A stretch of DNA of 64,000 nt from Sipunculus nudus (lineage: Eukaryota > Annelida > Sipuncula > Golfingiida > Sipunculidae). Made by a program: the position numbers and the translations under genes. Location of the stretch: contig CM049316.1 of NCBI GenBank assembly GCA_026874595.1, forward strand, positions 38,880,695-38,944,694, in the 5' to 3' direction. The notes beneath the pieces are model-generated. The model saw nothing but the letters and a program-made list of their open reading frames with translations, was not told the origin of the DNA and searched no databases. This document shows, piece by piece, positions 1 through 11,088 of the stretch (position 1 is the first letter of the stretch; every line of letters begins with the position of its first letter).

Positions 1-595
1 TACACATGTAAGCCATAATTAGAAAAAATAGACAATATGTTAACCTTTATATCAGTATGGAGTATAAACAGGTCGCTGTTTGGCCAGATATTTCGACTCC
101 TAGAGGCCAACCATTTTTTACTGATGATTGATCATGACATAACAACGTATTCCTAACACTTCTGAAAAGCGACTTTTACTCGATCCTTGGTTGATGGTAT
201 TCTCTCGATGATCGATAATGACCAAGGAGGACACGAATCGAGATACTAGTTACAGCAATATAACTGATCCATTTATGTTAGCTCTCTTCATATTGGAAAA
301 ACTTTATCCATTGAAACTGTTATATAATTGGCAGATGTCATATAAATTTCATGTACAGTTGTGTATGAATGTCATAACATTAATCACGATAATTAATTAA
401 AAATCACACAAACTGAGACTTTGGTATGATGAGCAAAGTAACGAGCTACACTATGATAAATTTATAACTTTAATAGTTTCAAGGATTTAATACTTGACAT
501 CACTACTCGTATCATTTCCATCGTCTTTGGGCGAAATAAGCAACGCAGTTATCATGCAAGTCTTACTCTAATTCTAAAGATTTGTGCCCAACACC

Positions 596-642
596 CAGTG
601 GCGTCAATTTTTCTTCGAGGATGGGGGGGGGGGATGACTTTG

Positions 643-690
<48 letters not shown>

Positions 691-729
691 TATATACCTT
701 TTTCAGCGTCTGTGAGTGGTGGCATATAC

Positions 730-814
<85 letters not shown>

Positions 815-1099
815 AGGCCTATTTATAATTATTATATATATATACTTAATCATATTTCAAATAATTATAATGTTCTAAAAAAAGGTTATTTTGTGAATTC
901 TAAGTAAGTTTAGATTTAAGAGTTTTTAGTAAATAGATCAAAAGTCTAATTCTAATTATTAATATATTTCGTTTGCAATATTATACTATCATTCTCTGAA
1001 AGGGGGGGGGGGGGGGAGTCGATTACATTGATTATCCTACCCTGGCCAAAAAGTGGGGGGTATATATACCCCCGATCCCCCCCTTTATTGATGCCCCTG
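596..1099 (+). mobile_element. hAT-like non-autonomous element (MITE) with 8-bp target duplication
   Basis: The element begins CAGTGGCGTCAAT and ends ATTGATGCCCCTG. Read inward, the ends match at 11 of 13 positions and start CAGNGG, as hAT ends often do. It is flanked on both sides by the 8-bp direct repeat CCAACACC (588-595 and 1100-1107). The duplicated segment at 20436-20443 has a single CCAACACC and no insert, so it acts as an empty-site control. The 504-bp interior has no coding potential. It holds two G runs (623-633, 1002-1016) and two long (TA)n tracts. Related ends occur near 43471, 58208 and 63959. The hAT assignment follows from the 8-bp duplication and the terminal bases; no transposase is present. 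Confidence 0.88.
642..801. repeat. Two (TA)n microsatellite tracts
   Basis: Near-pure TA dinucleotides run at about 642-693 and 733-801, separated by a short unique spacer. They lie inside the hAT-like element. ORFs encoding Tyr-Ile repeats on both strands here are artefacts of the microsatellite. Confidence 0.95.
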
Positions 1100-1261
1100 C
1101 CAACACCACAAAATCAGTATTCTCAATTATAACCACCGTTTGCGTTATCTATTTGATAAATGTTCAAGCCTTTGTAAACAGGATATCTGATGACAGAAAA
1201 GGCCTCGTAATTCAGGGGAATTTTGTTAACAGCTTATAAAAAAAATGCATGTCAAAGAACC

Positions 1262-1330
1262 TCGGTAAGGCAAGGGGTCTGGACAGTCGAGGAGTGAAAC
1301 GGTCGGCTCATTCCGCTGGCGACCATGGTT
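1262..1330 (+). mobile_element. 5' head fragment of a tRNA-derived SINE
   Basis: GGACAGTCGAGGAGTGAAAC followed by GGTCGGCTCATTCCGCTGGC matches the heads of the SINE copies at 31830 and 39955 (GGGCAGTCGAGGGGTAAAAC, CTCGGCTCTCTCCGCTGGCG). The sequence stops before the B box. It starts exactly where the copy 1/copy 2 duplication match ends. Confidence 0.6.
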
Positions 1331-1603
1331 ATTAATAAATAAAATTATTTATCACAAATTATTAGAGAATCCGCCATATTCAGTTGGTGTATTATTGATG
1401 CCAGACAAACGGACACAACATTTGCAAGTCTGGACATAAACCTTTTTTTTAAGGAAAGAAAATATCGAAGTGCTTTGTATGAAGCATACTTTAACAGTAT
1501 TGTTAGATTTCTGCAGATCTAGAAGTGACGTCCAGAATAGAAACCGAGTGCATTTAGCTTCGTAAGTATTCCTGCAGTCCCAAAAACCGCAAGGTACTCA
1601 GGG
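1331..1603. other. Intergenic, no feature recognised
   Basis: AT-rich DNA with no supported ORF or repeat. It lies between the SINE head and the left flank of the satellite domain. Confidence 0.5.
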
Positions 1604-1627
1604 AGGCGGGGAACTGTCAGTTTTCCT
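1604..1627 (-). repeat. Left inverted flank of the satellite domain
   Basis: The reverse complement of this stretch reads AGGAAAACTGACAGTTCCCC then GCCT. It matches 14906-14930, just outside the right end of the second array, at 23 of 25 aligned positions. The satellite domain is therefore bounded by a short inverted repeat about 13.3 kb apart. This may be a remnant of a shared parent element. Confidence 0.6.
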
Positions 1628-1699
1628 GTATTCCCTGTACTTAAGCTTATGGAATTTTTTGGATTTCCGCGGAGACGTTTCCCTGAGAAAAAAAGGCGG

Positions 1700-4600
1700 G
1701 AGGTGCCAGCAAATTGCGGATTTAACAGAAAAAAAAAAAATTGGCCGGGGGGATATCCGCAAATTGCTAGCAATTTGCGACCTGAGCGACCAGGAGAAAG
1801 GGGGCCTGGTTGTCAAAGTAGCAATTTGCTAGCAATTTGCGGATTTACCAGAAAAAAAAAAGCGACCAGGAGAAAGGGGGCCTGGTTGTCAAAGTAGCAA
1901 TTTGCTAGCAATTTGCGGATTTACCAGAAAAAAAAAATTGGCCGGGGGGTATCGGCAAATTGCTTGCAATTTGCGACCTGAGCGACCAGGAGAGAGGGGG
2001 CCTGGTTGTCAAAGTAGCAATTTGCTAGCAATTTGCGGATTTACCAGAAAAAAAAATTGGCCAGGGGGTATCCGCAAATTGCTAGCAATTTGCGACCTGA
2101 GCGACCAGGAGAGAGGGGGCCTGGTTGTCAAAGTAGCAATTTGCCAGCAAATTGCGGATTTAACAGAAAAAAAAAAATTGGCCGGGGGGTATCCGCAAAT
2201 TGCTTGCAATTTGCGACCTGAGGGACCAGGTGAGAGGGGGCCTGGTTGTCAAAGTAACAATTTGCTAGCAATTTGCGGATTTACCAGAAAAAAAAAAATT
2301 GGCCTGGGGGTATCCGCAAATTGCTTGCAATTTGCGACCTGAGCGACCAGGAGAAAGGGGGCCTGGTTGTCAAAGTAGCAATTTGCTAGCAATTTGCGGA
2401 TTTACCAGAAAAAAAAAATTGGCCGGGGGGGTATCCGCAAATTGCTAGCAATTTGCGACCTGAGCGACCAGGAGAAAGGGGGCCTGGTTGTCAAAGTAGC
2501 AATTTGCTAGCAATTTGCGGATTTACCAGAAATAAAAATTGGCCGGGGGGTTTCGGCAAATTGCTTGCAATTTCTGACCTGGGCGCCCAGGAGAGAGGGG
2601 GGCCTGGTTGTCAAAGTAGCAATTTGCTAGCAATTTGCTGATTTACCAGAAAAAAAAATGGCCGGGGGGTATCCGCAAATTGCTTGCAATTTGCGACCTG
2701 AGCGACCAGGAGAGAGGGGGCCTGGTTGTCAAAGTAGCAATTTGCTAGCAATTTGCGGATTTACCAGAAAAAAAAAATTGGCCAGGGGGGTATCCGCAAA
2801 TTGCTAGCAATTTGCGCCCTGAGCGACCAGGAGAGAGGGGGCCTGGTTGTCAAAGTAGCAATTTGCGGATTTACCAGAAAAGAAAATTGGCCGGGGGGTA
2901 TCCGCAAATTGCTTGCAATTTGCGACCTGAGCGACCAGGAGAGAGGGGGCCTGGTTGTCAAAGTAGAAATTTGCTAGCAATTTGCGGATTTACCAGAATA
3001 AAAAATTGGCCTGGGGGTATCCGCAAATTGCTAGCAATTTGCGACCTGAGCGAATAGGAGAGAGGGGGCCTGGTTGTCAAAGTAGCAATTTGCTAGCAAT
3101 TTGCGGATTTACCAGAAAAAAAAAATTGGCCAGGGGGTATCCGCAAATTGTAAGCAATTTGTCACCTGAGCGACAAGGAGAGAGGGGGCCTGGTTGTCAA
3201 AGTAGCAATTTGCTAGCAATTTGCGGATTTACCAGAAAAAAAAAAAATTGGCCGGGGGGTATCGGCAAATTGCTTGCAATTTGCGACCTGAGGGACCAGG
3301 AGAGAGGGGGCCTGGTTGTCAAAGTAGCAATTTGCTAGCAATTTGGGGATTTACCAGAAAAAAAAATTGGCCTGGGGGTATCCGCAAATTGCTAGCAATT
3401 TGCGACCTGAGCGACCAGGAGAAAGGGGGCCTGGTTGTCAAAGTAGCAATTTGCTAGAAATTTGCGGATTTACCAGAAAAAAAAATTGGCCTGGGGGTAT
3501 CCGCAAATTGCTTGCAATTTGCGACCTGAGCGACCAGGAGAGAGGGGGCCTGGTTGTCAAAGTAGCAATTTGCTAGCAATTTGCGGATTTACCAGAAAAA
3601 AAAATTGGCCTGGGGGTATCCGCAAATTGCTTGCAATTTGCGACCTGAGCGACCAGGAGAGAGGGGGCCTGGTTGTAAAAGTAGCAATTTGCTAGCAATT
3701 TGCGGATTTACCAGAAAAAAAAAAAAATTGGCCTGGGGGTATCCGCAAATTGCTTACAGTTTGCGACCTGAGCGACCAGGAGAGAGGGGGCCTGGTTGTC
3801 AAAGTAGCAATTTGCTAGCAATTTGCGGTTTTACCAGAAAAAAAAATTGGCCGGGGGGTTTCGGCAAATTGCTTGCAATTTCTGACCTGGGCGCCCAGGA
3901 GAGAGGGGGGCCTGGTTGTCAAAGTAGCAATTTGCTGGCAATTTGCGGATTTACCAGAAAAAAAAATTGGCCGGGGGGGGTATCCGCAAATTGCTAGCAA
4001 TTTGCGACCTGAGCGACCAGGAGAAAGGGGGCCTGGTTGTCAAAGTAGCAATTTGCTAGCAATTTGCGGATTTACCAGAAATAAAAATTGGCCGGGGGGT
4101 TTCGGCAAATTGCTTGCAATTTCTGACCTGGGCGCCCAGGAGAGAGGGGGGCCTGGTTGTCAAAGTAGCAATTTGCTAGCAATTTGCTGATTTACCAGAA
4201 AAAAAAATGGCCGCGGGGTATCCGCAAATTGCTTGCAATTTGCGACCTGAGCGACCAGGAGAGAGGGGGCCTGGTTGTCAAAGTAGCAATTTGCTAGCAA
4301 TTTGCGGATTTACCAGAAAAAAAAAATTGGCCAGGGGGGTATCCGCAAATTGCTAGCAATTTGCGCCCTGAGCGACCAGGAGAGAGGGGGCCTGGTTGTC
4401 AAAGTAGCAATTTGCTAGCAATTTGCGGATTTACCAGAAAAGAAAATTGGCCGGGGGGTATCCGCAAATTGCTTGCAATTTGCGACCTGAGCGACCAGGA
4501 GAGAGGGGGCCTGGTTGTCAAAGTAGAAATTTGCTAGCAATTTGCGGATTTACCAGAAAAAAAAATTGGCCTGGGGGTATCCGCAAATTGCTAGCAATTT

Positions 4601-7600
4601 GCGACCTGAGCGAATAGGAGAGAGGGGGCCTGGTTGTCAAAGTAGCAATTTGCTAGCAATTTGCGGATTTACCAGAAAAAAAATTGGCCAGGGGGTATCC
4701 GCAAATTGTAAGCAATTTGTGACCTGAGCGACAAGGAGAGAGGGGGCCTGGTTGTCAAAGTAGCAATTCGCTAGCAATTTGCGGATTTACCAGAAAAAAA
4801 AAAAAATTGGCCGGGGGGTATCGGCAAATTGCTTGCAATTTGCGACCTGAGCGACCAGGAGAGAGGGGGCCTGGTTGTCAAAGTAGCAATTTGCTAGCAA
4901 TTTGCGGATTTACCAGAAAAAAAAAAATTGGCCAGGGGGTATCCGCAAATTGCTAGCAATTTGCGACCTGAGCGACCAGGAGAGAGGGGGCCTGGTTGTC
5001 AAAGTAGCAATTTGCTAGCAATTTGCGGATTTACCAGAAAAAAAAAATTGGCCTGGGGGTATCCGCAAATTGCTTGCAATTTGCGACCTGAGCGACCAGG
5101 AGAGAGGGGGCCTGGTTGTCAAAGTAGCAATTTGCTAGCAATTTGCGGATTTACCAGAAAAAAAAAATTGGCCTGGGGGTATCCGCAAATTGCTTGCAAT
5201 TTGCGACCTGAGCGACCAGGAGAGAGGGGGCCTGGTTGTCAAAGTAGCAATTTGCTAGCAATTTGCGGATTTACCAGAAAAAAAAAAAAATTGGCCTGGG
5301 GGTATCCGCAAATTGCTTGCAGTTTGCGACTTGAGCGACCAGGAGAGAGGGGGCCTGGTTGTCAAAGTAGCAATTTGCTAGCAATTTCCGGTTTTACCAG
5401 AAAAAAAAATTGGCCTGGGGGTATCCGCAAATTGCTTGCAGTTTGCGACCTGAGCGACCAGGAGAGAGGGGGCCTGGTTGTCAAAGTAGCAATTTGCTAG
5501 CAATTTGCGGATTTACCAGAAAAAAAAAATTGGCCTGGGGGTATCCGCAAATTGCTTGCAATTTGTGACCTGAGCGACCAGGAGAGAGGGGGCCATTGTT
5601 GTCAAAGTAGCAATTTGCTAGCAATTTGCGGATTTAACAGAAAAAAAAAATTGGCCGGGGGGGTATCCGCAAATTGCTAGCAATTTGCGACCTGAGCGAC
5701 CAGGAGAAAGGGGGCCTGGTTGTCAAAGTAGCAATTTGCTAGCAATTTGCGGATTTACCAGAAAAAAAAATTGGCCGGGGGGGGGGGGGGGGTATCCGCA
5801 AATTGCTAGCAATTTGCGACCTGAGCGACCAGGAGAAAGGGGGCCTGGTTGTCAAAGTAGCAATTTGCTAGCAATTTGCGGATTTACCAGAAAAAAAAAA
5901 AAATTGGCCTGGGGTTATCCGCAAATTGCTTGCAGTTTGCGACCTGAGCGACCAGGAGAGAGGGGGCCTGGTTGTCAAAGTAGCAATTTGCTAGCAATTT
6001 GCGGATTTACCAGAAAAAAAAAAATTGGCCTGGGGGTATCCGCAAATTGCTTGCAATTTGTGACCTGAGCGACCAGGAGAGAGGGGGCCATTGTTGTCAA
6101 AGTAGCAATTTGCTAGCAATTTGCGGATTTACCAGAAAAAAAAATTGGCCTGGGGGTATCCGCAAATTGCTTGCAATTTGCGACCTGAGCGACCAGGAGA
6201 GAGGGGGCCTGGTTGTCAAAGTAGCAATTTGCTAGCAATTTGCGGATTTACCAGAAAAAAAAAATTGGCCTGGGGGTATCCGCAAATTGCTTGCAATTTG
6301 CGACCTGAGCGACCAGGAGAGAGGGGGGCCTGGTTGTCAAAGTAGCAATTTGCTAGCAATTTGCGGATTTACCAGAAAAAAAAAATTGGCCTGGGGGTAT
6401 CCGCAAATTGCTTGCAATTTGCGACCTGAGCGACCAGGAGAGAGGGGGCCTGGTTGTCAAAGTAGCAATTTGCTAGCAATTTGCGGATTTACCAGAAAAA
6501 AAAAATTGGCCTGGGGGTATCCGCAAATTGCTTGCAATTTGTGACCTGAGCGACAAGGAGAGAGGGGGCCTGGTTGTCAAAGTAGCAATTTGCTAGCAAT
6601 TTGCGGATTTACCAGAAAAAAAAAATTGGCCTGGGGGTATCCGCAAATTGCTTGCAATTTGCGACCTGAGCGACCAGGAGAGAGGGGGCCTGGTTGTCAA
6701 AGTAGCAATTTGCTAGCAATTTGCGGATTTACCAGAAAAAAAAATTGGCCTAGGGGTATCCGCTAATTGCTTGCAATTTGCGACCTGAGCGACCAGGAGA
6801 GAGGGGGCCTGGTTGTCAAAGTAGCAATTTGCTAGCAATTTGCGGATTTACCAGAAAAAAAAAAATTGGCCGGGGGGTATCCGCAAATTGCTTGCAGTTT
6901 GCGACCGGAGCGACCAGGAGAGAGGGGGCCTGGTTGTCAAAGTAGCAATTTGCTAGCAATTTGCGGATTTACCAGAAAAAAAATGGCCTGGGGGTATCCG
7001 CAAATTGCTTGCAATTTGCGACCTGAGCGACCAGGAGAGAGGGGGGCCTGGTTGTCAAAGTAGCAATTTGCTAGCAATTTGCGGATTTACCAGGAAAAAA
7101 AAAATTGGCCTGGGGGTATCCGCAAATTGCTTGCAATTTGCGACCTGAGCGACCAGGAGAGAGGGGGCCTGGTTGTCAAAGTAGCAATTTGCTAGCAATT
7201 TGCGGATTTACCAGAAAAAAAAAAAAAATTGGCCTGGGGTTATCCGCAAATTGCTTGCAGTTTGCGACCTGAGCGACCAGGAGAGAGGGGGCCTGGTTGT
7301 CAAAGTAGCAATTTGCTAGCAATTTGCGGATTTACCAGAAAAAAAAAATTGGCCTGGGGGTATCCGCAAATTGCTTGCAATTTGCGACCTGAGCGACCAG
7401 GAGAGAGGGGGCCTGGTTGTCAAAGTAGCAATTTGCTAGCAATTTGCGGATTTACCAGAAAAAAAAAATTGGCCTGGGGGTATCCGCAAATTGCTTGCAA
7501 TTTGCGACCTGAGCGACCAGGAGAGAGGGGGCCTGGTTGTCAAAGTAGCAATTTGCTAGCAATTTGCGGATTTACCAGAAAAAAAAAAATTGGCCTGGGG

Positions 7601-10600
7601 GTATCCGCAAATTGCTTGCAATTTGTGACCTGAGCGACCAGGAGAGAGGGGGCCTGGTTGTCAAAGTAGCAATTTGCTAGCAATTTGCGGATTTACCAGA
7701 AAAAAAAATTGGCCTGGGGGTATCCGCAAATTGCTTGCAATTTGCGACCTGAGCGACCAGGAGAGAGGGGGCCTGGTTGTCAAAGTAGCAATTTGCTAGC
7801 AATTTGCGGATTTACCAGAAAAAAAAAAATTGGCCTGGGGGTATCCGCAAATTGCTTGCAATTTGCGACCTGAGCGACCAGGAGAGAGGGGGCCTGGTTG
7901 TGAAAGTAGCAATTTGCTAGCAATTTGCGGATTTAACAGAAAAAAAAAAAAATTGGCCGGGGGGGTATCCGCAAATTGCTAGCAATTTGCGACCTGAGCG
8001 ACCAGGAGAAAGGGGGCCTGGTTGTCAAAGTAGCAATTTGCTAGCAATTTGCGGATTTACCAGAAAAAAAAAATTGGCCTGGGGGTATTCGCAAATTGCT
8101 TGCAATTTGCGACCTGAGCGACCAGGAGAGAGGGGGCCTGGTTGTCAAAGTAGCAATTTGCTAGCAATTTGCGGATTTACCAGAAAAAAAAAAAATTGGC
8201 CTGGGGGTATCCGCAAATTGCTTGCAATTTGCGACCTGAGCGACCAGGAGAGAGGAGGCCTGGTTGTCAAAGTAGCAATTTGCTAGCAATTTGCGGATTT
8301 ACCAGAAAAAAAAATGGCCTTGGGGTATCCGCAAATTGCTTGCAGTTTGCGACCTGAGCGACCAGGAGAGAGGGGGCCTGCCTGGTTGTCAAAGTAGCAA
8401 TTTGCTAGCAATTTGCGGTTTTACCAGAAAAAAAAAAATTGGCCTGGGGGTATCCGCAAATTGCTTGCAATTTGCGACCTGAGCGACCAGGAGAGAGGAG
8501 GCCTGGTTGTCAAAGTAGCAATTTGCTAGCAATTTGCGGATTTACCAGAAAAAAAAAAAATGGCCTTGGGGTATCCGCAAATTGCTTGCAGTTTGCGACC
8601 TGAGCGACCAGGAGAGAGGGGGCCTGCCTGGTTGTCAAAGTAGCAATTTGCTAGCAATTTCCGGTTTTACCAGAAAAAAAAAAATTGGCCTGGGGGTATC
8701 CGCAAATTGCTTGCAATTTGCGACCTGAGCGACCAGGAGAGAGGGGGCCTGGTTGTCAAAGTAGCAATTTGCTAGCAATTTGCGGATTTACCAGAAAAAA
8801 AAAAATTGGCCTGGGGGTATCCGCAAATTGCTTGCAATTTGCGACCTGAGCGACCAGGAGAGAGGGGGCCTGGTTGTCAAAGTAGCAATTTGCTAGCAAT
8901 TTGCGGATTTACCAGAAAAAAAAAATTGGCCTGGGGGTATCCGCAAATTGCTTGCAATTTGCGACCTGAGCGACCAGGAGAGAGGGGGCCTGGTTGTCAA
9001 AGTAGCAATTTGCTAGCAATTTGCGGATTTACCAGAAAAAAAAAATTGGCCTGGGGGTATCCGCAAATTGCTTGCAATTTGTGACCTGAGCGACCAGGAG
9101 AGAGGGGGCCTGGTTGTCAAAGTAGCAATTTGCTAGCAATTTGCGGATTTACCAGAAAAAAAAAAATTGGCCGGGGGGTATCCGCAAATTGCTTGCAATT
9201 TGCGACCTGAGCCACCAGGAGAGAGGGGGCCTGGTTGTCAAAGTAGCAATTTGCTAGCAATTTGCGGATTTACCAGAAAAAAAAATTGGCCCGGGGGTAT
9301 CCGCAAATTGCTTGCAATTTGCGACCTGAGCGACCAGGAGAGAGGGGGCCTGGTTGTCAAAGTAGCAATTTGCTAGCAATTTGCGGATTTACCAGAAAAA
9401 AAAAAATTGGCCTGGGGGTATCCGCAAATTGCTTGCAGTTTGCGACCGGAGCGACCAGGAGAGAGGGGTCTGGTTGTCAAAGTAGCAATTTGCTAGCAAT
9501 TTGCGGATTTACCAGAAAAAAAAAATTGGCCTGGGGGTATCCGCAAATTGCTTGCAGTTTGCGACCGGAGCGACCAGGAGAGAGGGGTCTGGTTGTCAAA
9601 GTAGCAATTTGCTAGCAATTTGCGGATTTACCAGAAAAAAAAATGGCCTGGGGGTATCCGCAAATTGCTTGCAATTTGCGACCTGAGCCACCAGGAGAGA
9701 GGGGGCCTGGTTGTCAAAGTAGCAATTTGCTAGCAATTTGCGGATTTACCAGGAAAAAAAAAACTGGCCTGGGGGTATCCGCAAATTGCTTGCAATTTGC
9801 GACCTGAGCGACCAGGAGAGAGGGGGCCTGGTTGTCAAAGTAGCAATTTGCTAGCAATTTGCGGATTTACCAGAAAAAAAAAAAAATTGGCCTGGGGTTA
9901 TCCGCAAATTGCTTGCAGTTTGCGACCTGAGCGACCAGGAGAGAGGGGGCCTGGTTGTCAAAGTAGCAATTTGCTAGCAATTTGCAGATTTACCAGAAAA
10001 AAAAAATTGGCCTGGGGGTATCCGCAAATTGCTTGCAATTTGCGACCTGAGCGACCAGGAGAGATGGGGCCTGGTTGTCAAAGTAGCAATTTGCTAGCAA
10101 TTTGCGGATTTACCAGAAAAAAAAAATTGGCCTGGGGGTATCCGCAAATTGCTTGCAATTTGCGACCTGAGCCACCAGGAGAGAGCAGGCCTGGTTGTCA
10201 AAGTAGCAATTTGCTAGCAATTTGCGGATTTACCAGAAAAAAAAATTGGCCTGGGCGTATCCGCAAATTGCTTGCAATTTGTGACCTGAGCGACCAGGAG
10301 AGAGGGGGCCTGGTTGTCAAAGTAGCAATTTGCTAGCAATTTACGGATTTACCAGAAAAAAAATTGGCCTGGGGGTATCCGCAAATTGCTTGCAATTTGC
10401 GACCTGAGCGACCAGGAGAGAGGGGGCCTGGTTGTCAAAGTAGCAATTTGCTAGCAATTTGCGGATTTACCAGAAAAAAAAATTGGCCTGGGGGTATCCG
10501 CAAATTGCTAGCAATTTGCGCCCTGAGCGACCAGGAGAGAGGGGGCCTGGTTGTCAAAGTAGCAATTTGCTAGCAATTTGCGGATTTACCAGAAAAAAAA

Positions 10601-10705
10601 AGAAAATGGCCGGGGGGTATCCTCAAATTGCTAGCAATTTACGAACTGAGCGACCAGCAGAAAGGGGGCCTGGCTGTCAAAGTTGTGACCTGAGCGACCA
10701 AGAGA
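1700..10705 (+). repeat. Satellite array, ~119-121-bp unit, about 75 copies
   Basis: A head-to-tail array; consecutive units start for example at 3343, 3462, 3581 and 3700. Each unit has, in order: TTGGCC[T/G]GGGGGTATCCGC; a first palindromic module GCAAATTGC[T/A][T/A]GCAATTTGC; GACCTGAGCGACCAGG; a purine stretch with the small inverted repeat CCAGG...CCTGG; TTGTCAAAGTAG; a second module GCAATTTGCTAGCAATTTGC; GGATTTACCAG; and an A tract of 7-14 bases. The two modules are inverted relative to each other, so each unit could fold into a hairpin with a stem near 20 bp and nested small stems. A-tract length changes explain most unit-length variation. Edge units (before 1950 and after 10570) are diverged, as expected for an array homogenised by unequal exchange. 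The ORFs through it (30-190 codons, repeating a 40-residue peptide) are by-products of the period and are not called. Confidence 0.97.
2521..4800 (+). repeat. Higher-order duplication of a multi-unit block inside the satellite
   Basis: Rare unit variants recur in the same order about 1550-1555 bp apart, which is 13 units. The AGAAATAAAAATTGG variant occurs near 2528 and 4078. Next come the TTTCTGACCTGGGCGCCCAG unit, the AATTTGCGCCCTGAGCG unit, the AGTAGAAATTTGC unit, the GAGCGAATAGGAG unit, and GAGCGACAAGGAG near 3170 and 4725. Block 2521-3240 was thus copied to about 4071-4800. Shorter similar events appear elsewhere: the GGGCCATTGTTG variant at 5591 and 6088, and GGGCCTGCCTGG near 8370 and 8620. 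Confidence 0.85.
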
Positions 10706-11088
10706 GAGTAATACAATAAAATGTATTGGCTCAATACAATACATGCATTGTATATAGAGCACCAGTGAACATGGCTGCATGAGCATCTTAATAATACATT
10801 TGCGACGGAACTTACATACATGATCACAGTTATACACAACATGAGTGCACATAGGACTATAATATTTCATAAAAAATCAGTATTTGTGCAGCTTGTTTCC
10901 ACTAAAAAATGATGTAAACATTAATAAACATATCCCAGCTGGCCTTCAACTGGTTTGTTGATGCTGATACATTACTATAATAATTATCATGTTACCTGAG
11001 GTCCGCAGTTGCCCATACAGAAATTTGAAACCAGGGGCGCGTTAATATATAGGGTTACCCTTTCATTAGTATCATGCAGTATATTATA
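10706..11088. other. Intergenic, no feature recognised
   Basis: The satellite decays into unique AT-rich sequence here. ORFs on the minus strand are short and unsupported. Confidence 0.5.

Larger units (their letters stand above)
1..1265 (+). repeat. Duplicated segment, copy 1 (partner 19786-22310)
   Basis: Positions 1-560 align by eye with about 19790-20430, for example the shared runs ACTGATGATTGATCATGACA and GAAAAGCGACTT. The match resumes at 1100-1260 against 20436-20520 and then 22248-22310 (GTTAACAGCT, AAAGAACCTCGGTAA). Similarity looks like 80-90 percent with small indels. Copy 1 is interrupted at 596-1099 by a hAT-like insertion missing from copy 2, and it lacks the 1.7-kb element inserted in copy 2. 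It may continue left beyond the window. Each copy holds a short ORF (218-400 and 20005-20187) whose first 27 codons agree before a frameshift, so I do not call a gene. I cannot tell whether this is a segmental duplication or two copies of a longer dispersed repeat. Confidence 0.85.

Noticed and set aside
218-400. Similar short ORFs in both duplicated segments (218-400 and 20005-20187)
   Set aside because: They agree only for 27 codons and then shift frame; this follows from DNA duplication, not protein conservation.
563-907. ORFs rich in Tyr-Ile on both strands
   Set aside because: Translation of (TA)n; the same applies near 24006, 43157, 47735, 52976 and 58014.
1700-10705. Hammerhead ribozyme in the satellite unit, as in some animal satellites
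   Set aside because: No CTGATGA core with a matching GAAA and cleavage triplet in the unit; GACCTGAGCGACC is only superficially similar.
1519-10719. Dozens of ORFs of 60-190 codons encoding repeats such as LAICGFTRKKKLAWGYPQIA
   Set aside because: They follow the satellite period, occur in all frames, and break whenever the A tract changes length; no sign of selection on protein.
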